Below, in pieces: positions 1 through 6,568 of a stretch of 12,494 nucleotides of DNA. The stretch covers positions 1 to 12,494 of the forward strand of contig WQYS01000036.1 of assembly GCA_009781125.1 (NCBI GenBank), written 5' to 3'. The notes under the pieces are model-generated. The model was given only the letters and a program-made list of their open reading frames with translations, had not been told where the DNA came from and made no database searches. Source of the stretch: Acidobacteriaceae bacterium. Lineage in GTDB: Bacteria > Acidobacteriota > Terriglobia > Terriglobales > Acidobacteriaceae. Numbering within the stretch: the stretch's first letter is position 1; every line of letters starts with the position of its first letter. Both the position numbers and the translations under genes were made by a program.

Positions 1-19
1 AATCCCTCCGCCCCGACCA
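1..19 (+). tRNA. 3' end of a tRNA gene, probably tRNA-Pro (partial)
   Basis: The first 19 bases fit the end of a tRNA exactly. AAT (1-3) is the end of the T-loop, CCCTC (4-8) the 3' side of the T-stem, CGCCCCG (9-15) the 3' side of the acceptor stem, A16 the discriminator, and CCA (17-19) is encoded. The implied 5' acceptor strand would be CGGGGCG. An acceptor beginning with C1 paired to G72, with A73, is characteristic of bacterial tRNA-Pro. The body and anticodon lie outside the window, so the amino-acid identity is an inference. It sits 17 bases before tRNA-Ser on the same strand, so the two are probably co-transcribed. Confidence 0.75.
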
Positions 20-149
20 GTCGAGCCGATCCAGCAGGAAGAGTGGCCGAGTGGTTGATGGCTCCGGTCTTGAAAACCGGCATACCAGAAATGGTATCGG
101 GGGTTCGAATCCCTCCTCTTCCGCCAAGGCCTAGTCGAGACATCCAGCA
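20..149 (+). repeat. imperfect direct repeat flanking tRNA-Ser (copies 20-36 and 134-149)
   Basis: The spacer between the two tRNA genes, GTCGAGCCGATCCAGCA (20-36), recurs after tRNA-Ser as GTCGAGACATCCAGCA (134-149). The copies share GTCGAG and ATCCAGCA and differ by one deletion and one substitution in between. The first copy ends exactly where tRNA-Ser begins. The second starts 7 bases after its CCA. The likely explanation is duplication of a tRNA-plus-spacer unit, with a following tRNA since lost or displaced. A processing signal, or a scar of insertion, are alternatives. Confidence 0.6.
37..126 (+). tRNA. tRNA-Ser, anticodon UGA
   Basis: A complete class II tRNA folds by eye. The acceptor stem is GGAAGAG (37-43) with CTCTTCC (116-122), discriminator G123 and encoded CCA (124-126). 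The anticodon stem CCGGT/ACCGG (64-68/76-80) encloses loop CTTGAAA, placing anticodon TGA at 71-73, which reads UCA and wobble serine codons. The long variable arm typical of tRNA-Ser is present: ATACC (82-86) pairs with GGTAT (93-97). The T-arm is 99-115 with loop TTCGAAT and one G-U pair. G73 also agrees with serine identity. All stems are intact, so it should be functional. It follows a probable tRNA-Pro and precedes an AT-rich protein gene. Confidence 0.97.
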
Positions 150-197
150 CAATTTCGCGAAGACAATGGTGTCCAGTGAAGAACGGTGTACGCCAGC

Positions 198-228
198 TTC
201 AAATGGGTACGCTTCCGACGTATATAAT
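198..228 (+). promoter_or_regulatory. possible promoter for the glycosylase-like gene
   Basis: TATAAT at 223-228 is a perfect -10 hexamer in the 272-base gap between tRNA-Ser and the next gene. The best upstream match to a -35 box is TTCAAA (198-203) with a 19-base spacer, which is weak and slightly long. A small AATCG-TTTT-CGATT hairpin (226-239) overlaps the -10. The implied leader before the ATG at 399 would be about 160 bases. Apart from this and the repeat copy at 134-149, I see nothing recognisable in 127-398. Confidence 0.25.
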
Positions 229-383
229 CGTTTTCGATTGGGGTACATTCCCTTAAAACCGTCCTTGGAGTGATGTGAACGGACTGCCTCGCCGATAGCA
301 GAATCTGCACCGCAAAGACGAAAGGCAACCCCAATATCCGCGTACCCGGGGCGCGTTTGAGGTCGCTTCAATCTGTCTGCAAG

Positions 384-389
384 AAAGGA
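384..389 (+). promoter_or_regulatory. ribosome binding site deciding the glycosylase-like start
   Basis: AAAGGA ends 9 bases before the ATG at 399. It is the only purine-rich site near any candidate start of this gene. It therefore favours the 253-residue form over the longer TTG-initiated form. Confidence 0.6.
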
Positions 390-398
390 AAAGTATGT

Positions 399-1160
399 AT
401 GGAACACAACGATCTATCTCCGCAGGAGTTAGTTGACTTCGTAGAGAAGACAAAGGACCAGTTGAAGCCCATCCTTGATCTTCCTGGCGCGGTACTCTTC
501 AACTCATATAAGACTCTCAAACAAGGAAGATACTATTTTCTCGGGATCAATCCAGGGGGTGTAGACGGTCTTAAAATTCGCTGTCATTTGGAGCTACTGG
601 CTCGAAGAGGATATACCGCCGACCCTCCATACGAAAGCGCCTATGATGAAAAATGGACCAATGGCCCTGGTCAGCATCTGTTACAGAAGAATTTCAAGTT
701 TCTCTTTAAAGAACTCGGTGTATGTTACCGCGATGTCTGTGCCACTAATCTTGTCTTTGCAGGCAGTGAGCATCAGGACGACTGTAAGTGCCCTGATGAG
801 CAAGGTAATATCCTGGACTGGGAGGAATGTGCAGAAAAAATTTGCTGGCCAGTCCACGAGACCATATTAGATGAAATCGTTCGACCAAAAGTGATCGTCA
901 CATTTGGCTTTGATGTCTTCGATTTTATTTTTAGAGTGCGAAAAGGCAAGGAATACTATCCGCACATCGATCCCAATAAGCAAGGTGTCCGCCGTTGGTG
1001 CGAGGCTAAACTTACGGTAGGCACAGCTACGAAACTTATTGGTATCCGGCATCCTCATCCTGGAAAAGGAGGTCCTTTTGACCTCGCCAAAAATGATGGG
1101 ATTATCGGCGAAATCGATAAGTTCCTCAATGACGAATCCTCGCTACCCGTGAGGACGTAG
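399..1160 (+). CDS. uracil-DNA-glycosylase-superfamily-like protein
   Basis: This is a predicted 253-residue cytosolic protein with no signal peptide or membrane segment. Several motifs place it in the uracil-DNA glycosylase fold: GINPGG (49-54), like the active-site GINPG of family 2 (MUG/TDG); a TN strand motif (116-117); VIVTFGFDVF (165-174), like the hydrophobic strand plus LG of other families; and HPHPG (218-222) at the position of the second active-site motif (HPSP-like). Such enzymes remove damaged or modified bases from DNA. Whether this one does, and on what base, cannot be read from sequence. Cysteines at 109, 114, 129, 131, 144 and 149 suggest a metal or Fe-S site. The ATG at 399 was chosen because AAAGGA (384-389) lies 9 bases upstream; a TTG at 357 would add 14 residues without a good site. 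Hand counts of three 60-base blocks (481, 721, 901) gave 24, 30 and 21 G+C, against 42 at 2701, so it may be foreign. It is convergent with the downstream operon. Confidence 0.7.
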   Translation: MEHNDLSPQELVDFVEKTKDQLKPILDLPGAVLFNSYKTLKQGRYYFLGINPGGVDGLKIRCHLELLARRGYTADPPYESAYDEKWTNGPGQHLLQKNFKFLFKELGVCYRDVCATNLVFAGSEHQDDCKCPDEQGNILDWEECAEKICWPVHETILDEIVRPKVIVTFGFDVFDFIFRVRKGKEYYPHIDPNKQGVRRWCEAKLTVGTATKLIGIRHPHPGKGGPFDLAKNDGIIGEIDKFLNDESSLPVRT

Positions 1161-1272
1161 TAGAAAGATTGACCGATCACGTTGTACCGGCTGACATCGC
1201 AAAGAAAGACGAAAATGGAGATATCCAGTAACGTCCAGTAAAGAACAATAGAACCCGCTAACTACGCTGGTA

Positions 1273-3648
1273 TTATTGTTTCCGCTCCCCGGAAGCGGGC
1301 AGGCTGGAGAGTGCTGCCGCCGTACCATCTTCCGGCTCCTGAACAAAAGAGGGCGGACGGTCTTCGGTTGAGCCTCCCCGCTCGCGGTTGGGCTCGTCTG
1401 ACAGCGTAAAGACCAGCTCCGAAGCGCCCTTTCCGAGCGCGCTCAGCGGCAGCCAACTGCTCGCATAGGCCGCGCCGTTCAGCGTTACTTCCTCAACATA
1501 CGCTCCCTTCCCTTCCCCTCTGATCTTCAGCGTGCGTCCATCCTCGAAATGAATCGCGGCCTGCGGAAACAGCGGAGCGCCCAACACCACGCCTCCGACG
1601 CCCGGTACGGCGGGATAGAGTCCCAGCGCGTTCCATACATAGACTCCCGAACTCGCGCCGAGATCGTCATTTCCGGCCAGCCCGTCCGGAGTTGTCTTGA
1701 ACGTCTCCTTCTCGATACGGCTGACCACCTCCTGCGTCTTCCAGGGCATCCCGGCGAAAACATAAGCATACGGTGTGCCGAAGTCCGGTTCATTGCCCAT
1801 GTTGAAGCACGGCTCGCCCTCGCAAAGAAGTTTGACGAAGAACTTATCGAGGCGCCTTGCTGCTTCGGCATCGCCGCCGATGCGGCGGAAGAGCTCCGGA
1901 TAATCGAACGGGACCATGAAGGTGTACTGGTAGGTATTGCCCTCTTCAAAGCCATACTGATCCGTGGGCACGGAGGATGTCTTCGGATGGGGAAGAGAGC
2001 GTTCGGGGTCGAAGCCCGGCAGCCATTGCCCGTCGGCGCTGCGAGGACGAAGCCACCGCGTCTCCGGATCCAGCAGGTTTCTCCAGCCCTGCGCCTGTTT
2101 GAGAAAGCGCTGGTAGTTCGCCGTATCGCCAAGCGCCTTCGCAAACTGCGCGATCGAGAAGTCGGCGGCGGCATACTCGAGCGTTCTTGATACGCCGATG
2201 GGGTCATCGGAGGGAACATATCCGTATTGCAAGTACGCATTTAAATACGGCCTCTCCGTAGTCTGGTTGTAGCGATGGCCGTAAGACAGCTCTCGGTCCG
2301 ATACGGACCCGGCCTTAATCATGTATTGCAAAGCTGTCGTAGTGTCAAAGTCGCGCGCCCCAAAGGCATAGGCGGACGATATCACGGCTACCGGCGAGTC
2401 ACCGCCCATGACATAGGTAGCTTCGTTGGCCAGCGGCCATCGCGGAAACCATCCGCTCTCACCGGCGTCATTGACCAGCGACTGCATCATGTCGCTGACA
2501 CGGCGGCTGGCAAGCAGGGCTTGCAATTGAACGGTATTGCGATAGGTGTCCCAGTCGGAAAAGTTTGCATACTGCGCCTGCTGGCCGGGCTTGACCGTGT
2601 GCTGCTTCCAATCGAAACCGATGTACTCTCCGTTGGCGTCGCTGAAGAGATTGGGGTGCAGCAGCATGTGGTAGAGACCGGTGGCGAAGATCGTTCTCTG
2701 CTCCGGCGTTCCGCCCGCGACCTCAACCCGGTCGAGCAGCCTGGTCCATCTCTTGCGAGCCCGCGCGCGCTGCCGGTCGAAGTCCCAATCGGTGATCTCC
2801 TTGTCGAGATTGTCGAGCGCATTCTTCTCGCTCACGTAGGAGAGCCCCACCTTCATGCGGACCTCGCGCGCGCCGCCGAAGTCGAGCCATGCGCCGGTAT
2901 GTTTGCCCTCGGCTTTTCTCTTGCCTTTTGCGATGACGCCTTCCTGCCAGGTGGCAACGTTCTTGAAGGCACGATCGAACCTGGCGGCAACGTAAACCGT
3001 GTAGCGCGTCGCCGAACCGCAGAAGCCACCCGCTGTGACTGTGCCAGTCAGCACATCCTCGCTCGACAACTCGACGCGGCTGCCATCCTTCTCCCGTCCT
3101 GCAGGAGGCAGAAACGGCATGTGAACATCCGAGTCCGCGCTGCCGCCAGTATTGACGAGCAGGCGGGCGGGCTTGCCCTCGGGGAAGAGAAAGCGGGCGA
3201 TGCCGGAGCGGTCGCCTGCCGCCAGCTCCACTTTGACGCCGTCAGAGAGCGTGACGGCGTAGTAGCCGGGCTGCGCCTGCTCCTGGCCGTGATCGAAGCG
3301 GATGGCGTACATGTGCCGGTCTTTCGCCGGACTGACGTTGAACTCTCCCGTCCACGGCAGGACGGGGAAATCCGCCATGACAGGACACCCCACGCCGCTC
3401 AGGTGCGTAAGGCTGAAGCCGTATATTTTCTTGTCCGCGTGATCGTAGAAACCTGACACACCCGTATCGGGGCTCCACTGAACCATGCCAAAGGGAAGCG
3501 CCGCTCCCGGAAAAGTATTTCCCCTGTTGGCCGTCCCGATGAAAGGATCGACCGCACCGTAGAGCCCGGCAGCTTGAGCCAGCATCAGGCGGGCACAGAG
3601 AAAGGTAGACAGAAACACCAGAACACGGAACCCGGACAGAGCTTTCAT
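1273..3648 (-). CDS. GH92 alpha-mannosidase, secreted
   Basis: This is a 791-residue exo-alpha-mannosidase of glycoside hydrolase family 92, a calcium-dependent inverting family acting on terminal alpha-mannose of glycoproteins and fungal mannans. A signal peptide covers about 1-26, cut near AQA. Family landmarks in order are VDPFIGT (33-39) and NTFPGA (44-49), HLSGVGCP (82-89), the LYHMLLHPN stretch (325-333), SDWDTYR (364-370), EGNTYQY (569-575), GNEPD (618-622), GMPWKTQ (633-639), and GNDDLG (659-664). From family knowledge, the EGN Glu and GNDD Asp are the likely acid and base; I cannot align to confirm. The length is usual, with a roughly 35-residue polar tail. The start at 3648 has GGAG (3655-3658) 6 bases upstream and begins the signal peptide directly; in-frame ATGs at 3675 and 3705 lack good sites. 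It is the last gene of the cluster, 70 bases after the GH3 gene. Exact linkage (1,2, 1,3, 1,4 or 1,6) is not predictable here. Confidence 0.93.
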   Translation of the reverse strand: MKALSGFRVLVFLSTFLCARLMLAQAAGLYGAVDPFIGTANRGNTFPGAALPFGMVQWSPDTGVSGFYDHADKKIYGFSLTHLSGVGCPVMADFPVLPWTGEFNVSPAKDRHMYAIRFDHGQEQAQPGYYAVTLSDGVKVELAAGDRSGIARFLFPEGKPARLLVNTGGSADSDVHMPFLPPAGREKDGSRVELSSEDVLTGTVTAGGFCGSATRYTVYVAARFDRAFKNVATWQEGVIAKGKRKAEGKHTGAWLDFGGAREVRMKVGLSYVSEKNALDNLDKEITDWDFDRQRARARKRWTRLLDRVEVAGGTPEQRTIFATGLYHMLLHPNLFSDANGEYIGFDWKQHTVKPGQQAQYANFSDWDTYRNTVQLQALLASRRVSDMMQSLVNDAGESGWFPRWPLANEATYVMGGDSPVAVISSAYAFGARDFDTTTALQYMIKAGSVSDRELSYGHRYNQTTERPYLNAYLQYGYVPSDDPIGVSRTLEYAAADFSIAQFAKALGDTANYQRFLKQAQGWRNLLDPETRWLRPRSADGQWLPGFDPERSLPHPKTSSVPTDQYGFEEGNTYQYTFMVPFDYPELFRRIGGDAEAARRLDKFFVKLLCEGEPCFNMGNEPDFGTPYAYVFAGMPWKTQEVVSRIEKETFKTTPDGLAGNDDLGASSGVYVWNALGLYPAVPGVGGVVLGAPLFPQAAIHFEDGRTLKIRGEGKGAYVEEVTLNGAAYASSWLPLSALGKGASELVFTLSDEPNRERGGSTEDRPPSFVQEPEDGTAAALSSLPASGERKQ

Positions 3649-3718
3649 CTTCTGCTCCAAACTTTGTTGGCTCATTGCTGCTCTAACAGAACGGCTGCAT
3701 CCCATACTGCAATGCGGG

Positions 3719-6490
3719 TTAGTTGTTGATGATCTGCTCCAGCCGCAGGTCCCGAGAGGAAGCGCCTACGCTGACTATGCGTTTCCCCACGGGAGTGACC
3801 CATTGGCCGGAAGCCGTAGACCAGTACTGCAACTGGCGCGGCAGAACGTGCAGCGTTACCGTTCTGGCTTCGCCTGCGGCAAAAGCAATGCGGTCAAACG
3901 CAACCAGCGCGCGCACCGGAAACTGCACTCCGTCCGGGATGCGGCCGGGAGCGCCGAGATAGACCTGAGGCACCTCGTCGGAGGCTGCGCCGCCGGTGTT
4001 CTTAATGCGAACCCTCACGTCGAGACCGCCGTCTGTGGCCTTCTCAACCTTCAGGTTCGAGTATTCAAAAGTGGTGTAGCTTAGTCCGTAGCCAAACGGA
4101 AAGAGAGGCTCGATCTTCTGCTTGTCGAACCATCGATAGCCTACGTTCACGCCTTCACTGTAGATAGTTTTGCCGCCGACGCCCTTCCAGGTGCGTTCGG
4201 GATACCTGGGATCGGTGGCGGGGTAATCCTCAAGACGCTTTCCCCACGTCATGGGAAGGCGTCCGGCAGGACTGGTCTTGCCAAGCAGGATGTTGGCCGT
4301 GGACCAGCCGCCCTCGTCGCCGGGCCACCACATTTCGAGCACCGCCTTCGCCTTGTCTAACCACGGCATGGCGACCGGCTGAGAGGTATTAAGAACGACG
4401 ATGGTATTGGGATTGACTGCGGCAACTTCCTCGATGAGCTTATCCTGCTCGCCGGGAAGGCCGAATACAGGAGTCAGCCGCGTCCACGCAAAAACTACAG
4501 CAACCTTGGCATTCTTCGCGGCGGCGATGGCTGCTTCATGGTCAGCCCGGCGCTGCTCCGGCGTGTACCAGTTCAGGCGGAGCTCGACCGGCGCATTCGA
4601 CGTGTCGGGCGCGACGTGGATTTCAATCGCGTGCGGACCGGCGGCAAGGTCGATGGCTTCGCGCACGTTGGAAAGGCCGTCGGTCGTGGGGACGGCGTTG
4701 CTATGGGTGGCCTGCAGAATGTCTCCATGAATGTCGCCCTGCGAAGCGCCGGTTGCGTTGAGGAGCTTGCCATCAATAGAGAGATTGGCGTTCGTGCCCA
4801 GCGCCTGAAGATAAATCCAGTAATTGCCCGCATGAGGCACAGTCAAAGTACCCTTCCACGTGAGCGTGGCGTTGAGCGGAAGCGCGTTGCCGCCTTTGCT
4901 GGTGAAGTCAATCTGCTCATCGATCTGCGAAACGCCGTCGCCGGTGCGAAGCAGGCCGGTCTTGCCATCGTGACTGAGGAGCATGGCGGGAATCGTGGTT
5001 CCGGTCATGTCGTCATCGACGGCAAACTGAATGTTGCGATTGCCGGAGATCTTCCTTATGGCTTCGAGCGGACCGGCCTGACGCTGCGGAAGCCCCATGG
5101 AGCGCTCGGCATTGATTCCGATGGCGGCAACCTGCCCCGCCGTGGGTCCGATGAGAACAACAGAGCCGAGGTCTGCTGGTTTCAGCGGCAGGACTCCGCC
5201 TTCGTTCTTGAGAAGTACGGCGGCTTTCTCGCTGGTCTCCTGAATGATTCTGGCGTTGGCTTCGATGGCCTGCGCGGTGATCTCGTGTTTCTGCTGGCCG
5301 TCGAGATAGCCGAAGCGGACCATCTCATAGAGCACGCGGCCAGCGGCGCGGGTGATGGCAGCTTCGTCGATGTCCCCGTCTTGGATGGCCGCATCCAGCT
5401 TCTTGACCTCGAACTTGTTCTCGAAGTCGCTGTGACCGGTTGAGTGGCCAAACAGAATCGCCCCTTCGGGATAATAGGGCTCCTCGGGCATGTGGCCGCC
5501 GAAGGGATCGCCGCCGCCAGCGCTGGATTCAGGGCGCACCGGCGGAGCAGGGTCGTCGAGAGTGAAAAACGACGGGATGGCATAACCGGTCCACTCCGGC
5601 GTGCGCGCGCCGGGCATCTCCATATCGAGTCCGGCGTTCAGGAACAGAGCTGAATGCACAGCACCCCAGTCGGAGGTGACGAACCCTTTGAAGCCGATCT
5701 GGTCGCGCAGAATCGTGGTGAGCGCGTTTTTGTTCCCGCAGGCGTAGTCGCCGTTCAGGCGGTTATACGAGCACATGATGGACGAAACACCGGCGCGCAC
5801 AGCCGCCTCGAACGGCGCAACATAAACCTCATGCAGGGTCTGATCGTCGATGAAGATGCTGTCGCCGTCGGAGTCGTAGCCAATCCAGTGCTTGGCCTGG
5901 GCCATGACATGCTGCGCTTGAATGCCTCGGACCTCGGCCGCGCCGATCTGGCCGGTCAGGAATGGGTCTTCCCCAAACGTGTTGAAGGCGCGGTGAAACT
6001 CAAGGTCGCGAGCGATATTGATAAAGGGCTGAAGAGCAACATCGATCCCGAGAGCGCGGGCCTCGCGTCCGATGACGAGGCCGTTATCCTCGGCGGACTT
6101 GACGCTGAACGTGGCAGCCACGCCCATGGTGGCGGTCTCTGCCTGAGAAGGATGACGGGTGAGCACGCCTGGCGGGCCGTCGGCAAAGCGGAGCCCTGGA
6201 ATACCAAGGCGAGGAATACCGGCAAGATAGCCCGCCTGCCCCTGATAGGTATCGGCCTTCTCGCGGGAGCCCTCGACGAGAGTGAGTTTCTCCTGAAGGG
6301 TCATCTCGCTGAGCAGCTTGTCGACGCGCGCATCCCCGGTAACGGCGGGCACACTCTGGCAGAAGGCCGCGGATGCAGAGGCCAGCGCCAGCATGGCAAC
6401 AAGACAGAAGATAACGCTTTTGCGCGGTGAATGGTCTTTCCACCTTGATTGCTGACACGGCATATTCACCACGAGTGCTCCTCGATCCAT
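3719..6490 (-). CDS. GH3 beta-glycosidase with PA14 insert, secreted
   Basis: This is a 923-residue family 3 glycosidase. The hydrophobic core of a signal peptide is about 26-44, ending SAAFCQ. The N-terminal TIM barrel shows RFADGPPG (101-108), FNTFGEDP (169-176), KHW (200-202), SYNRLNGD (241-248) and GFVTSDW (269-275), in which Asp274 is the expected nucleophile. The second domain (about 420-760) is interrupted by a PA14-type domain (about 540-645). It ends with WWPGDEGG (721-728) and GRLPMTW (743-749). A C-terminal fibronectin-III-like domain covers about 820-905. This architecture is common in beta-glucosidases and beta-xylosidases; substrate is not predictable. The usual acid/base segment, with Glu before EGxDR and LP, is absent at 666-680. 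A Pro/Gly-rich stretch sits at about 311-345. The ATG at 6490 has GGGAA five bases upstream; ATG 6463, with a weaker site, would give a shorter signal peptide. It lies 78 bases after the receptor gene. Confidence 0.92.
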   Translation of the reverse strand: MDRGALVVNMPCQQSRWKDHSPRKSVIFCLVAMLALASASAAFCQSVPAVTGDARVDKLLSEMTLQEKLTLVEGSREKADTYQGQAGYLAGIPRLGIPGLRFADGPPGVLTRHPSQAETATMGVAATFSVKSAEDNGLVIGREARALGIDVALQPFINIARDLEFHRAFNTFGEDPFLTGQIGAAEVRGIQAQHVMAQAKHWIGYDSDGDSIFIDDQTLHEVYVAPFEAAVRAGVSSIMCSYNRLNGDYACGNKNALTTILRDQIGFKGFVTSDWGAVHSALFLNAGLDMEMPGARTPEWTGYAIPSFFTLDDPAPPVRPESSAGGGDPFGGHMPEEPYYPEGAILFGHSTGHSDFENKFEVKKLDAAIQDGDIDEAAITRAAGRVLYEMVRFGYLDGQQKHEITAQAIEANARIIQETSEKAAVLLKNEGGVLPLKPADLGSVVLIGPTAGQVAAIGINAERSMGLPQRQAGPLEAIRKISGNRNIQFAVDDDMTGTTIPAMLLSHDGKTGLLRTGDGVSQIDEQIDFTSKGGNALPLNATLTWKGTLTVPHAGNYWIYLQALGTNANLSIDGKLLNATGASQGDIHGDILQATHSNAVPTTDGLSNVREAIDLAAGPHAIEIHVAPDTSNAPVELRLNWYTPEQRRADHEAAIAAAKNAKVAVVFAWTRLTPVFGLPGEQDKLIEEVAAVNPNTIVVLNTSQPVAMPWLDKAKAVLEMWWPGDEGGWSTANILLGKTSPAGRLPMTWGKRLEDYPATDPRYPERTWKGVGGKTIYSEGVNVGYRWFDKQKIEPLFPFGYGLSYTTFEYSNLKVEKATDGGLDVRVRIKNTGGAASDEVPQVYLGAPGRIPDGVQFPVRALVAFDRIAFAAGEARTVTLHVLPRQLQYWSTASGQWVTPVGKRIVSVGASSRDLRLEQIINN

Positions 6491-6507
6491 ACTGGTTCCC
6501 AGAAAGC

Positions 6508-6539
6508 GCTGCCCCCCGTCTTACCGGCCGGGAGGCAGC
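6508..6539 (-). other. intercistronic hairpin between receptor and GH3 genes
   Basis: In the minus-strand RNA, GCTGCCTCCCG (6539 to 6529) pairs with CGGGGGGCAGC (6518 to 6508) around a 10-base loop. The result is an 11-bp stem with ten Watson-Crick pairs and one U-G. In plus-strand RNA that odd pair would be an A-C mismatch, so the structure suits operon RNA. It begins 29 bases after the receptor stop and ends 17 bases before the GH3 ATG at 6490. No U-run follows, so it is not a classical terminator. It may be a partial terminator, a 3'-end protecting structure for receptor mRNA, or a modulator of GH3 translation. Confidence 0.65.
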
Positions 6540-6568
6540 AATTGTTTCCGGATGGGTTGATTACAAGG

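Noticed and set aside
43..273. 76-codon frame starting inside tRNA-Ser
   Set aside because: It begins within a well-folded tRNA gene and its product looks random.
1137..1155. TCCTC/GAGGA inverted repeat at the end of the glycosylase-like gene as a terminator
   Set aside because: The stem is only 5 bp, lies inside the coding end and lacks a following T-run.
1224..1241. Direct repeat TCCAGTAA twice with a 2-base gap
   Set aside because: It is only 8 bases long, with no neighbouring promoter or partner structure. It could be chance or slippage in a convergent intergenic gap.
37..1260. Complete integrated element bounded by tRNA attachment sites
   Set aside because: I found no second copy of the tRNA-Ser 3' end in the window and no integrase gene, so element boundaries cannot be claimed.
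2275..3456. 393-codon open frame on the plus strand, antisense to GH92
   Set aside because: It lies wholly within the GH92 gene, whose family motifs are unmistakable on the other strand. Its translation is Arg/Val/Leu-rich with no domain, a typical by-product of GC-rich coding DNA.
4538..6430. Long plus-strand open frames (4538-5443, 5654-6430) antisense to GH3
   Set aside because: They mirror the GH3 codons and contain no recognisable motif or plausible start signal, so they are shadows of the real gene.
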